Shown: positions 1 through 6,188 of the stretch, piece by piece
How the letters are laid out: each line of letters opens with the position of its first letter
Numbering within the stretch: position 1 is the first letter of the stretch
Assembly: GCA_900770645.1 (NCBI GenBank)
Contig: CAAGKY010000100.1
Span: 1 to 6,377 of the forward strand
From: Bacilli bacterium
GTDB taxonomy: Bacteria; Bacillota_I; Bacilli_A; ML615J-28; CAG-313
DNA: 6,377 nt
Reading direction: 5' to 3'
The notes under the pieces: model-generated
What the model saw: the letters and a program-made list of their open reading frames with translations, nothing else
The model's database searches: none
What the model was told of the DNA's origin: nothing
Made by a program: the position numbers and the translations under genes

Positions 1-77
1 TAGATAATATTCTAAAAGAATATAGTGGCAACGTAGAATGTCAAGAGTTAATTAAAAAAATTCAAGAGATGGAGTGA
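1..77 (+). CDS. ylxM: C-terminal end of a YlxM-like DNA-binding protein (partial)
   Basis: This is the tail of an open frame that enters from the left edge. The first full codon is at 3, there are 24 sense codons, and TGA is at 75-77. The visible peptide is charged and looks helical, ending in LIKKIQEME. YlxM/p13 is a small helix-turn-helix protein of about 105-115 residues that is usually encoded directly upstream of ffh in low-GC Gram-positives, and its C-terminus is a charged helix. The call rests on that position and on the 5-nt gap to ffh; no diagnostic domain lies inside the window. The ffh ribosome binding site (GGAG at 71-74) overlaps the last codons, so the two genes are probably co-transcribed and perhaps translationally coupled. 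The frame could belong to another short protein. Confidence 0.6.
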   Translation, partial: DNILKEYSGNVECQELIKKIQEME

Positions 78-82
78 GTTAA

Positions 83-1486
83 ATGCCATTTGAAAGTTTA
101 TCAGAACGTTTACAGATGTCACTTAGACGTTTAACAGGACGTGGAAAAGTAAACGAAAATGATATTGATGAGATAATGAAGGAAGTTAGGGTCGCTTTAC
201 TAGAAGCTGACGTTAACTACAAAATTGTTAAATCATTTATCGCTGATGTAAAAGAAAAAGCACTAGGGGAAAGAGTAATGAAATCATTAACTCCTGGTGA
301 TCAAGTATTAAAGATTGTTAATGAAGAATTAAAAACATTAATGGGTGAAGAAGCTGTTCCACTTAATATTAATGAACATGGAACAACTGTAATATTATTT
401 GCCGGGTTACAAGGTAGTGGGAAAACTACTCATGCGGGAAAACTGGCTAATTATATTCGTAAAAAATATAATGCGAAACCATTATTGATTGCAGCTGACG
501 TATACCGTCCTGCCGCTGTTAATCAATTAGTAACAATCGCAAAACAATTAAATGTTGATGTGTTTGAAGAAGGAACTAGTGTTGCTCCTCAAAAAATTGT
601 TGAACACGGGTTAGCTTATGCTAAGACAAAAAATTGTAATGTTGTAATTATCGATACAGCTGGGCGATTACAAATTGATGAAAAATTAATGGATGAACTT
701 GCAGATATCAAGAAAATCGCAAAACCTAATGAAATACTACTTGCTGTTGACGCAATGACTGGTCAAGATGCAGTTAATGTTGCATCTGCCTTCCATGATA
801 AATTAGGTATTACAGGATGTGTATTAACTAAATTAGATAGTGATACACGTGGTGGGGCTGCTTTATCAATTCGTTATATGACACAAATCCCAATTAAATT
901 TTGTGGTGTAGGAGAAAAATTGGATCAAATTGAAGTATTCCATCCTGAACGTATGGCTGATCGTATTTTAGGAATGGGAGATGTAATGTCTTTAATCGAA
1001 AAAGCTAGTGAAAATATTGATGAAACAGATGCTATGAAACTAGCTGAGAAACTTCAAAAGGGTTATTTCAATTATAATGACTTCTTAAAACAACTTGCAA
1101 TGATTAAAAAGATGGGATCTATTAAAAGTTTACTTGGAATGTTACCAGGAGTTGGATCACAAGTTAAAAATTTAGATATTGATGATAAACAATTTGATAG
1201 AGTTGAAGCAATCATTAATTCTATGACCAAAGAAGAAAGAAGAAATCCTGATCTAGTATCTAAGAGTCAATCTCGTAAAGAACGTATCGCTAGAGGTTCT
1301 GGAAGAAGTTATCCTGAAATAAATGCCTTAACTCGTCAGTTTGAAGATATGCGTACACAAATGAAACAAATGATGGGGATGGATGAACGCCAAATGAAAC
1401 AAATGGCAAGAACAGGAGTTCCACAAAATAATGGATATAAACCTAAAAAAGGTAAAGGTAAGAATAAAGGACAATTTAGATTTTAA
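83..1486 (+). CDS. ffh: Signal recognition particle protein Ffh (SRP54)
   Basis: Ffh is the GTPase subunit of the signal recognition particle. It binds SRP RNA and nascent signal sequences in the cytoplasm and docks with FtsY at the membrane. The order is canonical: an N-terminal four-helix bundle (about 1-85, with ALLEADVN at 38-45), then the NG GTPase domain with P-loop GLQGSGKTT (108-116), DVYRPAA (139-145), DTAGRL (191-196), TKLD (249-252) and GVGEKLDQ (275-282). A methionine-rich M domain follows (about 305-440), with the SRP-RNA-binding stretch around RIARGSGRS (401-409). The protein has 467 residues, slightly longer than the common 445-455, owing to a Lys/Gly-rich tail (about 450-467) and a short repeat of QMKQM at 426-430 and 437-441. 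Small departures from the usual consensus are Ser253 after TKLD (usually Gly) and His117 after the P-loop. The ATG at 83 is preceded by GGAG 8 nt away. rpsP, a frequent downstream neighbour, is absent; a terminator follows at once. Confidence 0.98.
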   Translation: MPFESLSERLQMSLRRLTGRGKVNENDIDEIMKEVRVALLEADVNYKIVKSFIADVKEKALGERVMKSLTPGDQVLKIVNEELKTLMGEEAVPLNINEHGTTVILFAGLQGSGKTTHAGKLANYIRKKYNAKPLLIAADVYRPAAVNQLVTIAKQLNVDVFEEGTSVAPQKIVEHGLAYAKTKNCNVVIIDTAGRLQIDEKLMDELADIKKIAKPNEILLAVDAMTGQDAVNVASAFHDKLGITGCVLTKLDSDTRGGAALSIRYMTQIPIKFCGVGEKLDQIEVFHPERMADRILGMGDVMSLIEKASENIDETDAMKLAEKLQKGYFNYNDFLKQLAMIKKMGSIKSLLGMLPGVGSQVKNLDIDDKQFDRVEAIINSMTKEERRNPDLVSKSQSRKERIARGSGRSYPEINALTRQFEDMRTQMKQMMGMDERQMKQMARTGVPQNNGYKPKKGKGKNKGQFRF

Positions 1487-1514
1487 AAAAGACAAAGCAA
1501 TTGCTTTGTCTTTC
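1487..1514. terminator. Bidirectional intrinsic terminator between converging ffh and ruvA
   Basis: A perfect 20-bp palindrome, GACAAAGCAATTGCTTTGTC, occupies 1491-1510 directly after the ffh stop codon. As RNA it folds into an 8-bp stem with an AATT loop, extended by A-T pairs between 1488-1490 and 1511-1513. On the + strand the following U-run is short (TTT, then CCTAT). On the - strand the stem is followed by six T (complement of 1485-1490), a better U-tract, so the element probably terminates ruvA at least as well as ffh. Shared hairpins of this kind are normal between converging genes. Confidence 0.85.
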
Positions 1515-1522
1515 CTATATTC

Positions 1523-1551
1523 TTGATAAGTTTTTAAAATAATGTTATAAT
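1523..1551 (+). promoter_or_regulatory. Near-consensus sigma-A promoter reading antisense into ruvA
   Basis: TTGATA (1523-1528) and TATAAT (1546-1551) are separated by exactly 17 nt, and TG at 1543-1544 makes an extended -10. Predicted start is near 1557-1559. No + strand gene begins until ruvB at 2200, so a transcript from here would run antisense through all of ruvA and then into ruvB-queA. No comparable promoter is visible just upstream of ruvB, which makes this a candidate promoter for ruvB-queA. In an AT-rich gap a chance match is possible, but the combination of -35, spacing and extended -10 is strong. Confidence 0.6.
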
Positions 1552-1565
1552 ATACTAAATAAGAA

Positions 1566-2138
1566 TTAATTTTTTTGTAATCTACGGAGAGCCATTTTAA
1601 CAGTTTCAGCTGTTGGTGTATCTTCAGTTACAGGTAAATCTTTAAGAGCTCCTTTAATTTCTGTTGCGTTATATCCTAATGCTTTTAAAGCTGAGCTTAC
1701 ATTTTGGAGACTTTCACTTGTTTTAGAAATAGTTGTATTATCTTCAAATACAAGTTTACCTTTTAAGTCAAGAATGATTTGTTGACTTGATTTTGGACCA
1801 ATACCAGGGAATGAACTAAAGTATTTGCTGTTTCCGGCTTCAATTGCGTTAGCAATATCAATAGGTGTACTAGAAGCAAGAATTGCCATAGCACCTTTTG
1901 GCCCTAAACCTTTAACATTAATTAATTTTACAAAAATATTACGTTCTTCAATAGTTTTGAAACCATATAACGCATCTATTTCTTCGCGAACTAGATGATG
2001 GACATGAACAGTTAATTGTTCACCTTCAGCGTAAGTATATGGATTAGGAACATGGATGTAGTAACCAACTCCATAACACTCTAAAGTTACATAGTTGCTT
2101 GTTACTTCTGTAATGGTACCTTTAATATAATTATACAT
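1566..2138 (-). CDS. ruvA: Holliday junction branch migration protein RuvA
   Basis: RuvA binds four-way DNA junctions as a tetramer and loads the RuvB motor for branch migration in recombinational repair. The protein has 190 residues, close to the family's roughly 200. An N-terminal OB-fold (about 1-63) carries the acidic-pin region LVREEIDALYGF (49-60; E52/E53 correspond to the acidic pair that shapes the junction centre). Two helix-hairpin-helix motifs follow, VKGLGPK (75-81) and FPGIGPK (110-116), then a linker and a RuvB-binding C-terminal domain (about 145-188, with LKALGYN at 151-157). The start is supported by a full SD sequence (GAGGTGA on the - strand, 2143-2149). Oddly, the gene is divergent from ruvB, whereas the two usually form one operon in low-GC Gram-positives. 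It has its own promoter and ends toward the hairpin at 1487-1514. Confidence 0.96.
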   Translation of the reverse strand: MYNYIKGTITEVTSNYVTLECYGVGYYIHVPNPYTYAEGEQLTVHVHHLVREEIDALYGFKTIEERNIFVKLINVKGLGPKGAMAILASSTPIDIANAIEAGNSKYFSSFPGIGPKSSQQIILDLKGKLVFEDNTTISKTSESLQNVSSALKALGYNATEIKGALKDLPVTEDTPTAETVKMALRRLQKN

Positions 2139-2142
2139 AAAA

Positions 2143-2149
2143 TCACCTC
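2143..2149 (-). promoter_or_regulatory. Ribosome binding site of ruvA
   Basis: The - strand reads GAGGTGA, a complete match to the anti-SD core, ending 4 nt before the ATG at 2138. It fixes the ruvA start and suggests efficient initiation. It lies close to the predicted transcript start (about 2155), so the ruvA leader would be very short. Confidence 0.85.
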
Positions 2150-2161
2150 AAAGCTATTTTA

Positions 2162-2190
2162 ATTATACCAAACAAACAAGAAATATTCAA
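2162..2190 (-). promoter_or_regulatory. ruvA promoter
   Basis: On the - strand, TTGAAT (2190-2185) and TATAAT (2167-2162) are 17 nt apart, with TGG directly before the -10 forming an extended -10. The predicted start near 2155 leaves about 17 nt of leader before the ruvA ATG. The -35 box overlaps the ruvB ribosome binding site (AAGGAA, 2189-2194) on the opposite strand. I do not see a Bacillus-type LexA box (GAAC-N4-GTTC) in this gap, so SOS control of the Bacillus kind is not evident. Confidence 0.75.
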
Positions 2191-2194
2191 GGAA
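2189..2194 (+). promoter_or_regulatory. Ribosome binding site selecting the GTG start of ruvB
   Basis: AAGGAA ends 5 nt before GTG at 2200. The in-frame ATG at 2209 would leave about 14 nt, which is too far. The site therefore favours GTG and the N-terminus (M)KDMPEKL. It overlaps the -35 box of the opposing ruvA promoter. Confidence 0.65.
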
Positions 2195-2199
2195 AGCGA

Positions 2200-3210
2200 G
2201 TGAAAGATATGCCAGAAAAACTTATGGATCAACGTTTATTAGCAGGTGAAGAAGAAGAACAATCTCTTCGTCCTAAAAGATTAACAGAATATGTAGGACA
2301 ATTAGAATTAAAAGAGATGTTAGATATTTATATCACAACTGCTAAAAAAAGAAATGAATCACTAGACCATGTCTTATTATATGGTCCTCCAGGATTAGGT
2401 AAGACAACACTTGCTTATGTTATCGCCAATGAAATGGGAACAAATGTTAAAGTTACTACAGGACCAGCTATTAATCGTCCTGGAGATTTAGCTGCAATTC
2501 TATCAAGTTTAGAAGCAGGAGATGTATTATTTATTGATGAAATACACCGTATTCCTAAAGTGATTGAAGAAATACTTTATTCAGCAATGGAAGATTTTGC
2601 GATTGACATTGTTATCGGAAAAGATACAGCCGCATCAACTTTAAGAATTGATTTGCCACCATTTACTTTAGTAGGGGCAACAACTCGTTTTGGTGATTTA
2701 ACATCACCGCTTCGTGATAGATTTGGAATTGTTCATCAATTAAAATATTATAATACTGAAGAACTAAAACAAATTATCTCAAGAACTGCTAGAATTTTTG
2801 ATTTTCCAATTGATGATTTAGCTGCTACTGAACTTGCTAGAAGATCACGTGGAACACCCCGTATCGCAAATCGATTATTCCGTCGTATAAGAGATTTTGC
2901 ACAATATGGTAACGATGAAATAATAACTAAAGAAACTACTGATTATGCTTTAAATCGTTTAAATATCGATAAAGAAGGGTTAGATGATACCGATCGTCGA
3001 TACTTACAAGTGTTAATAGAAAGATTCAAAGGAGGGCCAGTTGGACTTGAAGCTTTAGCGGCCACTATCTCAGAAGAAACAGTTACGCTTGAAGATGTTA
3101 ATGAACCATTCTTGCTTCAAGAAGGATTTATTATTCGTAGTCCAAGGGGAAGAATGGCTACCGAAAAAGCTTATCAGCACTTAAATATTAAACAAGGTGG
3201 AATGCTATGA
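2200..3210 (+). CDS. ruvB: Holliday junction branch migration ATPase RuvB
   Basis: RuvB is the AAA+ hexameric motor that, with RuvA, drives branch migration of Holliday junctions. The 336 residues match the family size. Visible motifs: Walker A GPPGLGKTT (62-70), Walker B LFIDEIH (110-116), sensor 1 in GATTR (159-163), arginine-finger region LRDRFG (171-176, probably R174), sensor 2 region RGTPRIANR (217-225), and the C-terminal winged helix with KGGPVGLEALA (277-287) and EGFIIRSPRGR (308-318). A stretch usually reading GPAARS is DTAAST at 142-147 here, a mild change outside the catalytic motifs. I chose the GTG start at 2200 because AAGGAA (2189-2194) lies at proper distance; the ATG at 2209 has no well-spaced SD. 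The stop codon overlaps the queA start as ATGA, so the two are coupled. No good promoter lies directly upstream; the one at 1523-1551 is the best candidate. Confidence 0.97.
   Translation: MKDMPEKLMDQRLLAGEEEEQSLRPKRLTEYVGQLELKEMLDIYITTAKKRNESLDHVLLYGPPGLGKTTLAYVIANEMGTNVKVTTGPAINRPGDLAAILSSLEAGDVLFIDEIHRIPKVIEEILYSAMEDFAIDIVIGKDTAASTLRIDLPPFTLVGATTRFGDLTSPLRDRFGIVHQLKYYNTEELKQIISRTARIFDFPIDDLAATELARRSRGTPRIANRLFRRIRDFAQYGNDEIITKETTDYALNRLNIDKEGLDDTDRRYLQVLIERFKGGPVGLEALAATISEETVTLEDVNEPFLLQEGFIIRSPRGRMATEKAYQHLNIKQGGML
3194..3200 (+). promoter_or_regulatory. Ribosome binding site of queA inside the ruvB 3' end
   Basis: AAGGTGG lies within the last codons of ruvB, 6 nt before the queA ATG at 3207. 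Together with the ATGA stop/start overlap it fixes the queA start and indicates translational coupling. Confidence 0.8.
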
Positions 3211-4232
3211 GAGTAGATGAATTTGACTATATTTTACCTCCTGAACTGATTGCTCAAACACCGCTTAAAAACCGAGTTGAGTCAAGATTAATGGTGGTAG
3301 ACCGTAATGCTTCAACAATTGAACACAAGCACTTTAGTGATATTTTAGATTATTTAAATGAAGGTGATGTATTAGTATTAAATAATACAAAAGTTATCCC
3401 TTCAAGAATCTATGGACACAAAGAAGATACTGATGCTTTGATTGAAGTATTATTATTAAAAGAAGAAAATAAAGATGAGTGGAGTGCCTTAACTCGCCCA
3501 GCTAAACGTGTTAAATTAGGAACTGTAATTAGCTTTAATGATGGTTTATTAAGAGCGGAATGTATTGGTTTAGGTGAAGATGGAATGCGTACTTTTAAGA
3601 TGCATTACGATGGTATTTTCCTAGAAATATTAGAACGTATTGGATCAATGCCACTTCCACCTTATATCCATGAAAAACTAGAAGATCAATCTAGATACCA
3701 AACAGTATACGCAAAACACTATGGAAGTGCAGCTGCACCAACTGCAGGACTTCATTTTACTGAAGAGTTACTTGCTAAATTAAAGGATAAAAAAGTTCAA
3801 ATTGAGTATGTAACATTACATGTTGGACTAGGAACTTTTCGCCCGGTAAGTGTTGATAAAGTAGAAGATCATCACATGCATAGTGAATATTATGAGATGA
3901 CAAAAGATACGGCTGAGGGCCTAAATAAAGCTAAACAAGAAGGAAGAAGAATTATTAGTGTTGGAACTACATCAACAAGAACACTTGAGTCAATTTACAC
4001 TAAATATGGTGTTTTTAAAGAAGTAAGTGAAGATACAAATATTTTTATCTACCCACCTTATAAGTTTAAATCAATTGATGGGTTAATCACTAATTTCCAT
4101 TTACCAAAATCAACATTAATTATGTTAGTATCGGCTTTTGCGGGTAAAGAATTAATTATGGATGCATACCAAAAAGCAATAGATGAAAAATATCGTTTCT
4201 TCTCATTTGGTGATGCTATGTTCTTAAAATAA
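3207..4232 (+). CDS. queA: S-adenosylmethionine:tRNA ribosyltransferase-isomerase QueA
   Basis: QueA transfers and isomerises the ribosyl group of S-adenosylmethionine onto 7-aminomethyl-7-deazaguanine (preQ1) at the wobble position of GUN-anticodon tRNAs, giving epoxyqueuosine. The 341 residues match the family (about 340-350). Family signatures run the whole length: FDYILPPELIAQTP (6-19), GDVLVLNNTKVIPSR (53-67), LTRPAKRVKLG (95-105), SAAAPTAGLHFT (174-185), VTLHVGLGTFRPV (202-214), HMHSEYYE (223-230), SVGTTSTRTLES (251-262), TNFHLPKSTLIMLVSAF (295-311) and FFSFGDAM (331-338). It overlaps ruvB by 4 bp and is followed by a terminator. tgt, which makes the preQ1-tRNA substrate and often follows queA directly, is not here and would have to lie elsewhere in the genome. 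No frameshift or missing motif is seen. Confidence 0.97.
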   Translation: MRVDEFDYILPPELIAQTPLKNRVESRLMVVDRNASTIEHKHFSDILDYLNEGDVLVLNNTKVIPSRIYGHKEDTDALIEVLLLKEENKDEWSALTRPAKRVKLGTVISFNDGLLRAECIGLGEDGMRTFKMHYDGIFLEILERIGSMPLPPYIHEKLEDQSRYQTVYAKHYGSAAAPTAGLHFTEELLAKLKDKKVQIEYVTLHVGLGTFRPVSVDKVEDHHMHSEYYEMTKDTAEGLNKAKQEGRRIISVGTTSTRTLESIYTKYGVFKEVSEDTNIFIYPPYKFKSIDGLITNFHLPKSTLIMLVSAFAGKELIMDAYQKAIDEKYRFFSFGDAMFLK

Positions 4233-4240
4233 ATAGTGAT

Positions 4241-4286
4241 AGAAAGAAAATTGTTTTTTTGAAAACGATTTTCTTTTTTTATTTTT
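4241..4286 (+). terminator. Intrinsic terminator of ruvB-queA
   Basis: A long hairpin follows the queA stop. The inner stem pairs G4253-T4257 with A4262-C4266 around a TTTG loop. The outer stem pairs 4243-4252 with 4267-4276, with one G-T wobble at 4252/4267. It runs into seven T (4274-4280) and, after one A, five more T (4282-4286). The stem is A-T rich but long, and the U-tract is excellent. It separates queA from the glycogen genes. Confidence 0.88.
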
Positions 4287-4295
4287 ATCATCAAC

Positions 4296-4324
4296 TGGAA
4301 ATAAATATTAAGTTATGATATAAT
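4296..4324 (+). promoter_or_regulatory. Promoter of the glgB-glgC operon
   Basis: TATAAT (4319-4324) is preceded by TGA (4316-4318), an extended -10. A weaker -35, TGGAAA (4296-4301), lies 17 nt upstream. The predicted start near 4331 gives a leader of about 20 nt before the glgB ATG, containing GGGAG at 4341-4345, 6 nt before the start codon. The leader is too short for a riboswitch. I see no obvious operator or cre-like palindrome in the gap. Confidence 0.75.
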
Positions 4325-4351
4325 AAGATTAGATTATTATGGGAGTTTTTT

Positions 4352-6184
4352 ATGAAAGATAACCTAGGTTTATATTATTTCCATCAAGGTACAAATTATT
4401 ATGCTTATAAATATTTAGGTTCACATATGGAAAATGGGCAAACTGTTTTTCGAGTGTGGGCTCCTAATGCTATGAAAGTATCGGTAATTGGTGATTTTAA
4501 TAATTGGGATCGCACTAAAAATCCAATGAATAAAATATCAGTTGGGGTATGGGAAGTAGCTATTGATAATGTTAAGGAGTTTGATAATTATCAGTTTGCG
4601 GTTAAAGGAAGTAATCGTAGATGGCATAATAAATCAGACCCATATGCATATCATTTTGAATGTCGACCTAAGGTTGCATCAAAAGTATATAACTTAGGTA
4701 AATATAAGTTTACCGATAAGAAGTGGATGAAAAATAGATATTTTGGGGTTAATAAACCAATGAATATCTACGAGTTAAATTTAAGCTCTTGGAGAACATA
4801 TCCTGATGGTAATTTCTTTAGTTATCAAAAATATGCTTTAGAAATTGTGGATTATGTTAAAAAAATGGGGTATACCCACATTGAATTAATGCCAATTAAT
4901 GAATTTCCATTTGATAAATCATGGGGATATCAAGTAACCGGATTCTTTGGTATTACATCGAGATATGGAACTCCTGATGATTTTAGAGAATTTGTAGATA
5001 TTTGTCATAATAATGGCATAGGAGTTATCGTTGACTGGGTTCCAGGACATTTCTGTAAAGATAGTCATGGATTAATTGAATTTGATGGGGGTTTCTTATA
5101 TGAAAATCCAGATCCTACAAGACGTGAACAAAAAGGATGGGGAACAAGATGCTTTGATTACGGGCGTAATGAAGTTCAAAGTTTCTTAGTATCAAGTGCA
5201 TTATATCTTTTAGAAGAATACCATGTTGATGGATTGAGAGTTGATGCGGTTGCTTCAATGCTTTATTTAGATTATTGTCGTGAACCAAATGAATGGCATC
5301 CAAATATTGAAGGAACAAATATTAATTTAGAAGCTGTTGCGTTTTTAAAAAAATTTAATAGTGCTGTACATGAATTATATAAAGGGGTAATTACAATTGC
5401 TGAAGAATCAACTACATATCCTAACATTACTGCTAAAGTTAGTGATGGTGGACTTGGATTTGATTACAAATGGAATATGGGTTGGATGAATGATACCCTC
5501 GCATATATTAAAACTGACCCAATTTATAAACGCTATGAACATAATAAAATAACATTCCAGTTAACATATATTTTCTCAGAAAAGTTTGTTTTAGCTTTAT
5601 CTCATGATGAAGTAGTACATGGAAAGCTATCACTAATTAATCGTATGCCAGGAGATTATAATCAAAAATTTGCTGGTATGAGACTTTATATGATGTATAT
5701 GATAAGTCACCCTGGTAAAAAGCTTATGTTTATGGGTGGAGAAATTGGACAATTTATTGAATGGCGTGATGATCGCGAAATAGATTGGTTATTATTGGAA
5801 TACGAAAACCATCAACAATTACAAAAGTTCAATGCTGATTTAAATCACTTCTATTTAGAACATAGTGAGTTTTATGAACGAGATGATAATTGGTCAGGAT
5901 TTGAATGGATAAATGCTGATGATAAAGATCGTAATATTTTTACATATAAACGTAGAAATAATTTAGAAGAAGAAATAATAGTTTTACTAAACTATAGTAA
6001 TGCTTGTTGGGATAACTATTATGTATATGTTGAGGATGGAGAATACGAAATATTATTTCATAGTGATGACATCCAATATGGAGGTTCTACAAAACTAGAA
6101 TCACCTAAAATTCAGGTTACAAATGGCACGATGATTATAAACGTACCACCGATTAGTGGAATATATTTAAGAAAGGTAAAATAA
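4352..6184 (+). CDS. glgB: 1,4-alpha-glucan branching enzyme GlgB
   Basis: GlgB cuts alpha-1,4-glucan chains and rejoins them in alpha-1,6 linkage, making the branches of glycogen. The 610 residues match the shorter Gram-positive form that lacks the extra N-terminal domain of the 728-residue E. coli enzyme. Order: N-terminal beta-sandwich (CBM48-like, about 25-115, with FRVWAPNAMKVSVIGDFNNWD at 33-53), a GH13 barrel (about 135-500), and a C-terminal beta domain (about 515-607). The four GH13 regions are intact: DWVPGHF (228-234), GLRVDAVAS (294-302; nucleophile D298, with R296), IAEEST (349-354; acid/base probably E351), and SHDEVVHGK (417-425; H418, D419). SWGYQVTGFF (190-199) and GLGFDYKWNMGWMNDTL (367-383) are also typical. 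The segment usually reading YGGxENLEA is EGTNINLEA here (320-328). The start has GGGAG 6 nt upstream. glgC begins 4 nt after the stop. Confidence 0.97.
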   Translation: MKDNLGLYYFHQGTNYYAYKYLGSHMENGQTVFRVWAPNAMKVSVIGDFNNWDRTKNPMNKISVGVWEVAIDNVKEFDNYQFAVKGSNRRWHNKSDPYAYHFECRPKVASKVYNLGKYKFTDKKWMKNRYFGVNKPMNIYELNLSSWRTYPDGNFFSYQKYALEIVDYVKKMGYTHIELMPINEFPFDKSWGYQVTGFFGITSRYGTPDDFREFVDICHNNGIGVIVDWVPGHFCKDSHGLIEFDGGFLYENPDPTRREQKGWGTRCFDYGRNEVQSFLVSSALYLLEEYHVDGLRVDAVASMLYLDYCREPNEWHPNIEGTNINLEAVAFLKKFNSAVHELYKGVITIAEESTTYPNITAKVSDGGLGFDYKWNMGWMNDTLAYIKTDPIYKRYEHNKITFQLTYIFSEKFVLALSHDEVVHGKLSLINRMPGDYNQKFAGMRLYMMYMISHPGKKLMFMGGEIGQFIEWRDDREIDWLLLEYENHQQLQKFNADLNHFYLEHSEFYERDDNWSGFEWINADDKDRNIFTYKRRNNLEEEIIVLLNYSNACWDNYYVYVEDGEYEILFHSDDIQYGGSTKLESPKIQVTNGTMIINVPPISGIYLRKVK

Positions 6185-6188
6185 AACT

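Noticed and set aside
2126..2131. TATAAT on the + strand at the ruvA 5' end as a ruvB promoter
   Set aside because: The hexamer at 17 nt upstream is TACTTC, the nearest TTG-type box (TTGTTA, 2099-2104) is 21 nt away, and there is no TG extension. It is weak compared with 1523-1551, though not impossible.
1523..2190. Invertible DNA switch (phase variation) flipping ruvA
   Set aside because: No long inverted repeats flank ruvA apart from the promoter-box similarity, and no recombinase gene is in the window. A fixed historical inversion is simpler.
2139..2199. LexA/SOS box controlling ruvA or ruvB
   Set aside because: I searched by eye for GAAC-N4-GTTC and relatives and found none. The GAAATATTC stretch is not a proper inverted repeat of that type.
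4058..4294. Open frame of 78 codons on the - strand over the queA 3' end and the terminator
   Set aside because: It lies antisense to conserved queA motifs, starts inside the U-tract of the terminator, has no SD and resembles no known protein. It is a shadow frame.
4233..4351. Riboswitch or leader RNA ahead of glgB
   Set aside because: The gap is filled by the queA terminator and a promoter, and the predicted leader is only about 20 nt.
5115..5318. Open frame of 67 codons on the - strand inside glgB
   Set aside because: It is antisense to the most conserved part of GlgB (GTRCFDYGRNEV to LYLDY), with no separate start signals. It is a shadow frame.
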